DNA from: JAOTZA01 sp965224065
GTDB taxonomy: Bacteria; Acidobacteriota; Thermoanaerobaculia; Multivoradales; JAHEKO01
Assembly (NCBI GenBank): GCA_965224065.1
Contig: CBDCYF010000005.1
Location: 744,001 to 808,000, forward strand
Direction of reading: 5' to 3'
Length of the DNA stretch: 64,000 bases
The translations under genes and the position numbers were made by a program. Positions 53,453-63,340 of the stretch are shown here, one piece after another; within the stretch, counting starts at the first letter, position 1, and each line of letters begins with the position of its first letter. The notes under the pieces were generated by a model. The model saw only the letters and a program-made list of their open reading frames with translations, was not told the DNA's origin and searched no databases.

Positions 53453-56172
53453 GCCGCCCCCAATTGTTGGCGCACCAGACGCGGAACGGCGTCGAGCGCG
53501 GCGTGGAGCCTGGCCGGCTGGCGACCGCCGGCCTGGGCGAAATCCGGCCGTCCACCGCCCTTGCCGTCCACCAGGGCCCCGATGTCGCGCGCCAGATGCC
53601 CGGCGTGGACCCGCTCGGTCAAATCGGCCGAGACCGCGGTCACCAGGCTGACCCGCTCTTCGTCGCGGCTCCCCAGGACGACCACACCGGAGCCCAGCTT
53701 GCCGCGCAGGGTGTCCGCCATGGTGCGAATCTCGTTTGCAGGCGCCGCCGGCACTTCGCGCGCCACCACCCGGACACCGTCGACCACCGTCTCGTCGCCA
53801 CCGTCTTCGGACCCGGAGACCAATTCGAGACGCAACTTCTTGAGCTCTCCCTCGAGCTCCCGGCGGCGCGCCGCCAGACCCGCGACCTCGCGCGGAAGGT
53901 GCTCCTCGCCCACCCCCAGCTCACCGGCAAGGCGGCCCAGAAGCGCCAACCGCTCGCCGACGTACTCTCTCGCCCCCTCGCCGGTGCGCGCTTCGATCCG
54001 CCGCACTCCCGAGGCCACGCCACGCTCCGAAACGATGACAAAGAGACCGATCTCGCCGGTGTTGCCGACGTGGCAGCCCCCACACAGCTCGAGGCTGCGG
54101 AGCTTCTCGTCGGCACCTTCGATGTCTTTCTCGAGTGGCAGCGCGGGCACCTCGACCGTCCGCACCCGGTCTCCGTATTTCTCGCCAAAGAGTGCCATCG
54201 CACCCGCCCGCAGGGCTTCATCATAGTCCCGTTCCGGCGTGATGACGGTACCCGAGGCCTCCAGCACCCAGCGGTTGACCAGCTCTTCGATCTTGGCGAT
54301 CTCTCCCGCGGTGAGGGGCTCGCCATAGGTGAAATCGAAACGCAGCCGATCGGGCGCCACCAGCGAGCCGGCTTGCCGTACCCCGTCCCCCAGAACGTGT
54401 CTCAGGGCGGCGTGCAAGAGATGAGTGGCCGTATGGTTGCGTTGGGTGGGTCGTCGCCAGCGGGGGTCGACTACGGCGCGGACGGCTTGCCCCGGCTCCA
54501 GGCTGCCGCTGCCAACTTCGACAAAATGAAAATGCCAGTTGTCCTTCTTGCGCGTGTCGACCACTTCGGCCTCGCCGCCGGGCCAGGAGAGACGGCCACG
54601 GTCGCCGAGCTGCCCGCCTGCTTCGGCGTAAAACGGCGTGCGGTCGAGCAAGATCACCCCCCGGTCACCGGCCGCCAGCCCCGGGAGCGGCTCCGGGGTA
54701 CCCTCGGCCCCGTCGCCCGCCCCACCTCCCGGCAGAATGGCCCGTACGGTCGCCTCTTCCAGATCCCACTCAGTGTACCCGATGAACTCGGTTTCGGACT
54801 CGAGCCCCGCGTCGTGGGCGGCAGCGGCCAGGCCTCCGAGCTTTCGACCGGCGCCCCCCATGGCCGCGCGCGAACGGGACCGCTGAGTCTCGAGCTCACG
54901 CTCAAAACCGGCGCGGTCGATCCCGAAGCGTTCCTCTTCCGCGATCTCCTCGATCACCTCGAGCGGCAGCCCGAAGGTGTCGTAGAACCGAAACACGGCT
55001 TCTCCACCGAGGACCTCCAGGCCGCTCTCGCGGGCCGCGCCGATCGCCTCCTGGACCTGGCGCGAGCCGGTTGCCAGTGTCTCGAGAAACTTGCGCTCCT
55101 CGGTCTCGACCGTCACCGCCGACGCGCGCTCGGTCTTCTCCAGCTCTGGGTAGGCCGTGCCCATCACCTCTCGCACCACCGGCAGCAGCCGGTGGAGAAA
55201 CGGCTCGTCAAAGCCCAAGCTCATCCCGTGCCGCACCGCCCGGCGCAGAATTCGCCGTAGCACATAGCCCCGGCCTTCGTTGGACGGGATCACCCCGTCG
55301 GCCAGCAGAAAGGCCGTCGCGCGCAGGTGATCCGCGATGACGCGCAGCGCGACCTGAGTGGAGTCAGGGCCCGACGAGTTCCCGGGCTCGAGCCCCGCCA
55401 GCGCTCCCGCAGCGGAGATCAGCGGCTCGAAGAGATCGGAGGCGTAGTTCGAATCCTTCCCTTGCAGCACCGCCGCCAGACGCTCGAGCCCCGCTCCGGT
55501 GTCGATCGAGGGGTTGGGCAATGGCTCGAGCTTACCGTTCTCGTCACGCGCAAACTGCATAAAGACCAGGTTCCAGATCTCGAGGTAACGGCCGCTCCGG
55601 TCGCCTTCGGCAAACGGAACCTCAGGGCGCTCGGGCTCGAGGTCCACAAAGATCTCGCTGCAGGGACCGCATGGACCGGTGTCGCCCATCGCCCAGAAAT
55701 TGTCGGCGGCACCGCAGCGCCGGACCTTCTCCGCCGGCAGCCCGGTCAGACGCGGCCACAGCTCGGCGGCCTCGTCGTCTTCCTCGAACACCGTCGCCCA
55801 CAGCCGGCTGCCGGGGATCCCCCACACCTCGGTCACCAGCTCCCAACCAAACCGGATGGCGTCCTCCTTGAAGTAGTCGCCAAAGGAGAAATTGCCCAGC
55901 ATCTCGAAAAAAGTGTGATGCCGATGGCTCGGACCGACATTTTCGAGGTCGTTGTGTTTGCCCGAGACCCGCATACATTTCTGCACGCTGACCGCCCGTG
56001 GTGACGGCGGCGTCTCGGCGCCGAGAAAGAAATTCTTGAACGGGACCATGCCGGCGTTGGTAAAAAGCAACGTCGGGTCGTCGTGCGGCACCAGTGAACC
56101 ACTGCGCACCTCGCGATGGCCGCGCTCGGCAAAGAACTCCACAAACGAGTCGCGGATGGCCGCGCTCTTCAT
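53449..56172 (-). CDS. alaS: Alanyl-tRNA synthetase
   Basis: It charges tRNA-Ala and edits mischarged Ser and Gly. The 907 residues match the family (about 875). The catalytic domain (1-240) starts with IRDSFVEFFAERGHREV and has TLLFTNAGMVPFKNFFLG and DTGPCGPCSEIFVD. The editing domain (about 560-750) has NHTATHLLHAALR and SLELCGGCHVGNTGEIG for zinc. The C-Ala oligomerisation domain follows, with GGGRPDFAQAGG near the end. It overlaps recX (4 bases) upstream and slt (4 bases) downstream. Confidence 0.97.
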   Translation of the reverse strand: MKSAAIRDSFVEFFAERGHREVRSGSLVPHDDPTLLFTNAGMVPFKNFFLGAETPPSPRAVSVQKCMRVSGKHNDLENVGPSHRHHTFFEMLGNFSFGDYFKEDAIRFGWELVTEVWGIPGSRLWATVFEEDDEAAELWPRLTGLPAEKVRRCGAADNFWAMGDTGPCGPCSEIFVDLEPERPEVPFAEGDRSGRYLEIWNLVFMQFARDENGKLEPLPNPSIDTGAGLERLAAVLQGKDSNYASDLFEPLISAAGALAGLEPGNSSGPDSTQVALRVIADHLRATAFLLADGVIPSNEGRGYVLRRILRRAVRHGMSLGFDEPFLHRLLPVVREVMGTAYPELEKTERASAVTVETEERKFLETLATGSRQVQEAIGAARESGLEVLGGEAVFRFYDTFGLPLEVIEEIAEEERFGIDRAGFERELETQRSRSRAAMGGAGRKLGGLAAAAHDAGLESETEFIGYTEWDLEEATVRAILPGGGAGDGAEGTPEPLPGLAAGDRGVILLDRTPFYAEAGGQLGDRGRLSWPGGEAEVVDTRKKDNWHFHFVEVGSGSLEPGQAVRAVVDPRWRRPTQRNHTATHLLHAALRHVLGDGVRQAGSLVAPDRLRFDFTYGEPLTAGEIAKIEELVNRWVLEASGTVITPERDYDEALRAGAMALFGEKYGDRVRTVEVPALPLEKDIEGADEKLRSLELCGGCHVGNTGEIGLFVIVSERGVASGVRRIEARTGEGAREYVGERLALLGRLAGELGVGEEHLPREVAGLAARRRELEGELKKLRLELVSGSEDGGDETVVDGVRVVAREVPAAPANEIRTMADTLRGKLGSGVVVLGSRDEERVSLVTAVSADLTERVHAGHLARDIGALVDGKGGGRPDFAQAGGRQPARLHAALDAVPRLVRQQLGAA

Positions 56173-56653
56173 CGGCTCACCTCGGGCGCGGCCTCTCGGG
56201 GGCGCAGGGCCGACAGCGCCCGCCGGATCGGCGCGCCGTTGTATCCCTTGCGCTCCAGATGGCGTGCCAGTGCTGCCGGATCCCAGTCGCGGCGCGCCAG
56301 CCAGGTGTTCGCGGCTTCGAGGGCCCGCTCTTCCTCACCGCCGTCCCATTCCTCGGCGAGCACGCGGGAGACCGCATCTGAGTCGACGCCCCGGCGCTGG
56401 AGCTCGGCCCGCATCCGCCGCGGCCCAAAGCCCTTGCGCCGGGCAGCGCCGGCGGCCCATCGGCGCGCCGTTTCGAGGTCGTCCACAAAGCCCTGTTCCT
56501 CGAGCCAGCGAAGCGTCGGTCCAACCGTGTCCGCCGGGAACCGACGCGCCGCGAGCTTGGATTCGAGCTCGCGCGAAAAGTGCGGTCGCCGGGCCAGCAG
56601 GTCTAGCGCCTTGCGGCGGCACTCCTGCGACAGGCTGGAGCTTTCGTCTCCAC

Positions 56654-56657
<4 letters not shown>
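56169..56657 (-). CDS. recX: Regulatory protein RecX
   Basis: A 162-residue helical modulator of RecA filaments. It shows the three-helix repeats of the family: ALDLLARRPHFSRELESKL, WLEEQGFVDDLETARRWAAG and RRKGFGPRRMRAELQRRGVD. No recA lies in the window, although recA-recX-alaS is a common order, so recA has probably moved and pilT takes its place. It overlaps pilT and alaS by four bases each. Confidence 0.9.
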
Positions 56658-57826
<1,169 letters not shown>

Positions 57827-57922
57827 TTCGGCGCTCCTCGCCCGTCCCGGCGCGCCGGCGGCCGCCCGGTGGGCTTTTCCCGCCCGGATCCAGCCCAGCC
57901 GACGCAAATGACGCGCACTGTA

Positions 57923-57952
57923 AGACTACAGATCGCCGCTAGAGAGTGTCAA
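57923..57952 (-). promoter_or_regulatory. Promoter of the pilT-recX-alaS-slt run
   Basis: A perfect -35 box TTGACA (57952-57947) and a -10 box TAGTCT (57928-57923) are 18 bases apart. The -35 lies in the last codons of rsmE. A start near 57916 gives a leader of about 90 bases before the pilT ATG. Confidence 0.6.
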
Positions 57953-58679
57953 CGGAAGAGGACACAGGGGCGGCGAGGAGGCGTGACAGGCCGGCCACAG
58001 CAGCGGTTTCGACCCGCAGAGTGCGCGCTCCCAGCCCCACCGCCCGGCAGCGCGACTCGGCCAACGTGGCTTTCTCGTCCTCTGTGAATCCACCTTCGGG
58101 ACCGACCACCAGGACGACGGGATCGGAGTTCCCGCCGGGGCCGGCCGGCGTCTCGCGCAGAGCCCGCGGGTGGCCCGGCTCGAGAATCCACCGCGCCTTG
58201 GACGCCTCCACCAGACCGCCGATCTCCCCCCAGGGGTGGACCCCGGTGATCTCGGGGAGGCGCGATCTTCCCGACTGCTCGACCGCCGAGCGCGCCATCC
58301 GGGTCAGCCGTGCCAGAGTCCGGCCGCCAAACCGGCGTGGAGCCCGCTCGGTCGAGACAAAGCGCACCGCCGCCACACCCAGCTCGGTCGCCTTCTCCAC
58401 CATCCACGACGCCCGCTGTGGACGCAAGGCGCCCACCACCAGCTCGACCCGTCGATCCGGCTCGCGGCTGGCGGCCTCCCGTCCCACCTCCAGAACCGCT
58501 TCGCTACGCGCCACCCGGGACACACGCGAGCGGCGCGCGCGTCCGCGGCCGTCGACCAGACGCACCGGCTCCCCCACCTCCAGGCGCCGCGCGCGGAACA
58601 GATGGCGGAAGGCGTCGCCGATGACCCGGATCTCGTCTCGGTCGAGATCCGCGGGCTCGACCAGAAGCGTCGCGGTCAC
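57939..58679 (-). CDS. rsmE: 16S rRNA (uracil-1498-N3)-methyltransferase
   Basis: A SPOUT methyltransferase that modifies U1498 of 16S rRNA. The GTG at 58679 overlaps the prmA stop (GTGA) and gives 246 residues, the usual size. The N-terminal PUA-like domain has IGDAFRHLFRARRLEVGE. The knot region has GALRPQRASWMVEKATELGV, ARSAVEQSGRSRLPEI and VVLVVGPEGGFTEDEKATL, then VGLGARTLRVETAA. It follows prmA in the heat-shock run. Confidence 0.93.
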   Translation of the reverse strand: MTATLLVEPADLDRDEIRVIGDAFRHLFRARRLEVGEPVRLVDGRGRARRSRVSRVARSEAVLEVGREAASREPDRRVELVVGALRPQRASWMVEKATELGVAAVRFVSTERAPRRFGGRTLARLTRMARSAVEQSGRSRLPEITGVHPWGEIGGLVEASKARWILEPGHPRALRETPAGPGGNSDPVVLVVGPEGGFTEDEKATLAESRCRAVGLGARTLRVETAAVAGLSRLLAAPVSSSVDTL

Positions 58680-59560
58680 GACCGGATCCCTTTGCGCACG
58701 ACGACCGCCCTCCATTCCCCCTCTCCCCGTTCCACTACCGACTCGAACCCCACCTCCCGGAGATTATCGAGCACCCGGTCCGCCTGCCGGTCGAGAAAGC
58801 CCGAAAAGATCGCCTCTCCACCAGCGCGAACCAGATCGGCGATCGTCCGCAGATGCGGTCGCACAGCCTCCGGGATGACGTTGACCAGTGCCAGATCGAA
58901 GTTCGGGCTGGTTCGAAGACAGGCCGGGCTGCCGGCCGCCAAACCAAAGGACAGGCCATTGAGACGCTGGTTGCCGCGGGCGACGAGGGCCGCCTGTACG
59001 TCGATCTCTACCGCGGCCACCGATCGGGCGCCGCCGAGAACCGCCGCAAACGCCAGAATGCCGCTGCCGCAACCGACGTCCAGCACCCGGCGCCCTTTCA
59101 ACTCTCTCTCTTCCAGGAGCTCGACCGCCAGCCGGGTGGACTCGTGGCTGCCGGTTCCAAAGGCAGTCCGCGCGGGCAGCAACAGTCGATACCGGCCGTG
59201 GATGTCGTTTGACGTCTCTCCCACGGCCGCGGCGAGACCGGGCTCTCGTGGGTCGACGAGCAGACGGCGACCCACGGCGAGCGGGACCGCGTTCTTCCGA
59301 TACTCCGACAGCCAATCGGTCTCCTCGACCCGCACGGCCGAAATCAGCCGGCAGTCGTCGATCGGCCAGTGCGTGGAGCCCGGTCGAAGTGCGTCGGGAG
59401 GCAACGCCGCAGGCGCCGGGAAAAAGGCGTCCACCTCCAGGCGTCCCGCTTGGGTGTCGCGGACCTCGACACCGCTGGTGCCGGCGTCCCACAGGGCGGC
59501 GACCAGCGGCTCCTCGGCGGCGCGGCCGAGGTCAAACCGGAGCCGGCAATGTGCGTTCAT
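58676..59560 (-). CDS. prmA: Ribosomal protein L11 methyltransferase
   Basis: It trimethylates L11 at several lysines and the N-terminus. The 294 residues include an N-terminal substrate-binding domain (1-110) with the linker TDWLSEYRKNAVPLAVG, and a class I methyltransferase domain with TAFGTGSHESTRLAVELLEE, VLDVGCGSGILAFAAVLGG (SAM binding) and DLALVNVIPEAV. It lies 67 bases after dnaJ and overlaps rsmE by four bases. Confidence 0.93.
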   Translation of the reverse strand: MNAHCRLRFDLGRAAEEPLVAALWDAGTSGVEVRDTQAGRLEVDAFFPAPAALPPDALRPGSTHWPIDDCRLISAVRVEETDWLSEYRKNAVPLAVGRRLLVDPREPGLAAAVGETSNDIHGRYRLLLPARTAFGTGSHESTRLAVELLEERELKGRRVLDVGCGSGILAFAAVLGGARSVAAVEIDVQAALVARGNQRLNGLSFGLAAGSPACLRTSPNFDLALVNVIPEAVRPHLRTIADLVRAGGEAIFSGFLDRQADRVLDNLREVGFESVVERGEGEWRAVVVRKGIRS

Positions 59561-59627
59561 GGTGCGCCTTCACGGTCCGCCCTCGTCGTCCGCCCGCGTC
59601 GTCCGAGGAATTCCGCTCCGCGGGGGG

Positions 59628-60743
59628 CTACCCGAAGAGGTCCCGTACCTTGTCGAAAACCCCGCGGTCCTCACGCACCTCGTCGCCGGTGAGCTCGGCC
59701 AGCTCCCGCAGCTTTTCGACCGCCTCTTCGCTCAGATCGCGCGGATGGGGCACGCCGAGCTCCACGACTACCACGTGGTCGCCGCGGCCACCCCGCCCAA
59801 GCCGCTCGATCCCCTTGCCCCGTAGCCGGAACTGCGCGCCTTGCGAGGTCCCCGCCGGGATGTCGAGTTCCTCGTCACCATGCAGTGTGGCCACGGTGAC
59901 CGCGGTCCCCAGGACCGCCTGAGGATATGTGATGCGGACGACGGTCGAGACGTGCTCACCCTCGCGGTGGAACCGCTCGTGTGGCTGGACGGCAACGTCC
60001 ACAAAGAGATCCCCCGGCGGCGCGGCGCGGCGTCCGTGCTCCCCCTCTCCGGCGAGCCGCAACCGCACGCCGGTGTCGACGCCGGCAGGGATCTTGACTT
60101 CGATCTTGCGCCGTCGCTCGACCCTCCCGGCTCCGCTGCAATCCGTGCACGGGTCGCTGATGACACGACCCTCGCCGCGGCACTGGGGACAGGTGCGGGC
60201 GACGGTGAAAAAACCCTGGGAAAAACGGACCTGTCCCTGTCCACCACACGCCTGACAGGGACTGGGCTCGCTCCCCGGGGCCGAGCCGGCCCCGGAGCAG
60301 GTCTCGCAGCGCTCCAGCCGCGGGATCTCGAGGGTCTTCTCCACCCCAAAGGCCGCTTCCTCGAGGGTGACGTCCAACCGGTAACGAAGGTCGGCGCCGG
60401 GTTGGGCGGCGGAGCGGCCACGGCGGCGTCCAAAGAGATCGCCGAATCCAAAAAAATCCCCCAGGATGTCGGAGAAATCGCCAAAGATGTCCGGGTCGAA
60501 GCCCGAGAACCCGCCCCCCGAGACGCCCTGGTGACCAAACCGGTCGTAGCGCGCCCGCTTGTCGGCGTCGGAGAGGACCGCGTAGGCTTCCGCGGCCTCC
60601 TTGAACTTCTCCTCGGCGACCTTGTCCCCGGTGTTGCGGTCGGGATGGTACTTGACCGCCAGCTTGCGATAGGCGGATTTGATCTCCTGGGTCGTGGCCT
60701 CGCGGGAGACGCTCAGGATCTCGTAGTAGTCACGCTTCGACAT
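59628..60743 (-). CDS. dnaJ: Chaperone protein DnaJ
   Basis: The J-domain co-chaperone that delivers clients to DnaK and stimulates its ATPase. The 371 residues have the full class A layout: J domain (1-70) with YHPDRN (His33-Pro34-Asp35), a Gly/Phe-rich linker (GVSGGGFSGFDPDIFGD), four zinc repeats (CETCSGAG, CQACGGQG, CPQCRGEG, CTDCSGAG) and C-terminal client-binding barrels. It starts 39 bases after dnaK. A start ATG without a clear ribosome binding site suggests coupling. Confidence 0.97.
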   Translation of the reverse strand: MSKRDYYEILSVSREATTQEIKSAYRKLAVKYHPDRNTGDKVAEEKFKEAAEAYAVLSDADKRARYDRFGHQGVSGGGFSGFDPDIFGDFSDILGDFFGFGDLFGRRRGRSAAQPGADLRYRLDVTLEEAAFGVEKTLEIPRLERCETCSGAGSAPGSEPSPCQACGGQGQVRFSQGFFTVARTCPQCRGEGRVISDPCTDCSGAGRVERRRKIEVKIPAGVDTGVRLRLAGEGEHGRRAAPPGDLFVDVAVQPHERFHREGEHVSTVVRITYPQAVLGTAVTVATLHGDEELDIPAGTSQGAQFRLRGKGIERLGRGGRGDHVVVVELGVPHPRDLSEEAVEKLRELAELTGDEVREDRGVFDKVRDLFG

Positions 60744-60782
60744 GGTTCTGGGGGTCTGGCGGCGGTCCCGCCGGCAAGCGGA

Positions 60783-62606
60783 TCAGGAGGCGGGCTCTTC
60801 GATGTTGCCGAGCATCAGCTCGGAAAGCTGCCGCGACACGCTGTTGAGATCGAACATGGCGGCCTCCAGGTCGGCGCGGTCGTCGTTCGCCAAGGCCATC
60901 CGCGCCTTGATCAAGGTATCGCGCACCTTCTTTCGTTCGTCCTCGGCAAGATGCTCCTGAAACTGCTCGAAGACCCGGTCGTTGGTGTAGATCAGACCTT
61001 CCAACCGGTTCTTGATCCGCCGGATCTCGCGCCGCTGGATGTCTTCGCGCGAGTGCTCCTCCGCCTCTTGTACCAGCCGCTCGATCTCGTCCTTGGTCAG
61101 ACCGCCCGCCGGATTGATCTGAATGCCCTGAGATTTGTTGGTGGCGAGGTCGCGCGCCGAGACGCTGACGATGCCACTCGAATCGATGGCGAAGTTGACT
61201 TCGATCTGCGGCACGCCCCGCGGCGCCGGCGGAACGCCGACGAGCTCGAACCGCCCCAGCGACTTGTTCTCCGCCGCCAGCTCGCGCTCGCCCTGCAACG
61301 TGTGGATCTCGACCGCGTCCTGGTTGTCGACCACAGTGGTAAAGATCTGGGTCGCCTTGGTCGGGATCGTCGAGTTGCGCTCGATGAGCTTGGTAAAGAG
61401 ACCGCCGTGGGTCTCGACACCAAGCGACAGCGGCGTCACGTCGAGCAGCACGATGTCCTTGATATCGCCACGCAGGATGCCGCCCTGGATGGCTGCGCCC
61501 ATCGCCACCACTTCGTCGGGGTTGATCTCCCGGTTGGGGGGGCGGCCAAAGATCCGCTCGACCGTCTGGCCGACCAGTGGTGTGCGGGTCTGGCCGCCAA
61601 CCAGCAGCACTTCCTGGATCTGGTCGGGTCGGAGACCGGCGGCCTCGATCGCCTCGCGGCACGGCTCCTCGGTCTTGCCCACCAGATCCGCGACCAGGTC
61701 TTCGAACGCCTCCCGGGTGAGCGTGCGCGACAGGTGGCGCGGCCCTTTTTCGTCCGCCGAGATAAACGGCAGATTGATCGGCGCCTCGTCGGCCGAGGAC
61801 AACTCGCACTTGGCGCGCTCGGCCGCTTCCTTCAATCGCTGAAGCGCCATGCGGTCTCGGCGCAGATCGATACCGGTCTCGCGCTCGAACTCGCCGATCA
61901 GCCAATCCATGATTCGCTGATCGAAGTCCTCCCCGCCGAGAAATGTGTGGCCCGTCGTCGAGCGGACCTCGAAGATGCCCTGCGAGAGCTGCAGGATGGA
62001 GATGTCGAAGGTTCCCCCGCCGAGGTCGTAGACAGCGATCGTGTCGGCCTCGCCCTCGCTGTCCAGCCCGTAGGACAGGGCCGCCGCGGTGGGCTCGTTG
62101 AGAATCCGCAGGACCTCGAGCCCGGCGATCTTGCTCGCGTCGCGGGTCGCTTGCCGCTGGGAGTCGTTGAAGTAGGCCGGCACGGTGACGATCGCCTCGG
62201 TGACCTCCTCGCCGAGCACTTCTTCGGCAAAACGCTTGATCTCGAGCAGGATGAACGCCGAGATCTCTTCGGGGCTGTACTGGCGGTCGCGAATCTGGAT
62301 CTTGACGTCGCCGTTGGCCGCCTCGACCAGCGGGTACGGCAAGATCTCGCGCGCCCGCTGGACCTCGGGGTCGTCGAACTTGCGCCCGATCAGCCGCTTG
62401 ACCGCAAAGACGGTGTTTTGCGGGTTGGTGATCGCCTGGCGTTTGGCGATCTGTCCCACCAGACGGTCACCTTCCTCGGTGAACGCAACGATCGACGCGG
62501 TCGTCCGGCTGCCCTCGCGGTTGGCCAACACACGGGGCGCAGCCACGTCGACCACCGCGCCACAACAATTTGTCGTCCCGAGGTCGATGCCGAGAATCTT
62601 CCCCAT
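60783..62606 (-). CDS. dnaK: Chaperone protein DnaK (Hsp70)
   Basis: The ATP-driven Hsp70 chaperone. The 607 residues contain ILGIDLGTTNCC, FAVKRLIGRKF (catalytic Lys), IVTVPAYFNDSQRQATRDA, VYDLGGGTFDISIL, LVGGQTRTPLVGQ, the linker IVLLDVTPLSLGVETHGG and the substrate-binding and lid domains. It is about 30 residues shorter than E. coli DnaK and ends EEPAS, so the usual disordered tail is nearly absent. Its ATG directly follows the grpE stop (TAAATG). Confidence 0.96.
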   Translation of the reverse strand: MGKILGIDLGTTNCCGAVVDVAAPRVLANREGSRTTASIVAFTEEGDRLVGQIAKRQAITNPQNTVFAVKRLIGRKFDDPEVQRAREILPYPLVEAANGDVKIQIRDRQYSPEEISAFILLEIKRFAEEVLGEEVTEAIVTVPAYFNDSQRQATRDASKIAGLEVLRILNEPTAAALSYGLDSEGEADTIAVYDLGGGTFDISILQLSQGIFEVRSTTGHTFLGGEDFDQRIMDWLIGEFERETGIDLRRDRMALQRLKEAAERAKCELSSADEAPINLPFISADEKGPRHLSRTLTREAFEDLVADLVGKTEEPCREAIEAAGLRPDQIQEVLLVGGQTRTPLVGQTVERIFGRPPNREINPDEVVAMGAAIQGGILRGDIKDIVLLDVTPLSLGVETHGGLFTKLIERNSTIPTKATQIFTTVVDNQDAVEIHTLQGERELAAENKSLGRFELVGVPPAPRGVPQIEVNFAIDSSGIVSVSARDLATNKSQGIQINPAGGLTKDEIERLVQEAEEHSREDIQRREIRRIKNRLEGLIYTNDRVFEQFQEHLAEDERKKVRDTLIKARMALANDDRADLEAAMFDLNSVSRQLSELMLGNIEEPAS

Positions 62607-63338
62607 TTATTCTCGATCCGGGTCTTCCGCCCCGGCCGGGTCACCCGCGGGCTGGCGTGGCTCCTGCGCCGGCACGGACACGGTCACTTTTGCCGGCCGC
62701 AACAGACGCTCGCGCATCAAGTAGCCCTCCTGGTGAACGCTGTCTACGGCGGGCTCGCCGATCCCGGCCCCCTCGTTGCGCGACACCGCCTCGTGTACGG
62801 CGGGATCGAAAAGCTGGCCGGACGCCTCGACTCTTTCGACTCCGTGACGGCGCATCAGGTCTTCGACCTGGCGCAGGATCATCTCGACACCCGACTTGAG
62901 GTCCTCCAGCCGGCCCTCGGAGCTCACCGCCCGCTCCAGGTTGTCGACCACGTCGAGCAGCTCGCGGAGCACCTCAAAACCGTCGTAGCGGCTCAGTTGC
63001 TCGCGCTCTCGCTCGACTCGCTTGCGGTAGTTCTCGAAATCGGCCAGCGTGCGAATCGAGCGCTCGCGAAACTCGGCGGCCTGCTGCCGCAACCGCACCG
63101 CCTCGTCCGCCGCCCCCGCCACGGCGGTCACCTCGATGCCTCGCTCATCGGTTCCTTCCTCGGCGGCGGGCCCGGCGGTCGACTCGCCGTCGTGTGGCTC
63201 CGGCTTGACCGTCGCCTCGACCGCGTGGAGGGCCTCCTGGATCGCCTCCTCCAGGTTCTCATCGACATCGGAGTCGAGCTCGAAACCGTCTTCCTCGCTT
63301 GGCGCCTGGGGAGTTGCCTTTTGATCGTCGTTCATCAT
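62607..63338 (-). CDS. grpE: Nucleotide exchange factor GrpE
   Basis: The dimeric exchange factor that releases ADP from DnaK. The 243 residues start with an acidic, disordered region (1-85), then a long coiled coil (LRQQAAEFRERSIRTLADFE, NYRKRVEREREQLSRY), VLRELLDVVDNLERAV and the beta domain (GVERVEASGQLFDPAVHEAV). It is longer than the usual 200 because of the N-terminal extension. It lies two bases after hrcA; two ATGs (63338, 63335) are possible. Confidence 0.95.
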   Translation of the reverse strand: MMNDDQKATPQAPSEEDGFELDSDVDENLEEAIQEALHAVEATVKPEPHDGESTAGPAAEEGTDERGIEVTAVAGAADEAVRLRQQAAEFRERSIRTLADFENYRKRVEREREQLSRYDGFEVLRELLDVVDNLERAVSSEGRLEDLKSGVEMILRQVEDLMRRHGVERVEASGQLFDPAVHEAVSRNEGAGIGEPAVDSVHQEGYLMRERLLRPAKVTVSVPAQEPRQPAGDPAGAEDPDRE

Positions 63339-63340
63339 TT

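Noticed and set aside
53206..55260. 684-codon plus-strand frame
   Set aside because: Antisense to alaS and slt, without recognisable domains.
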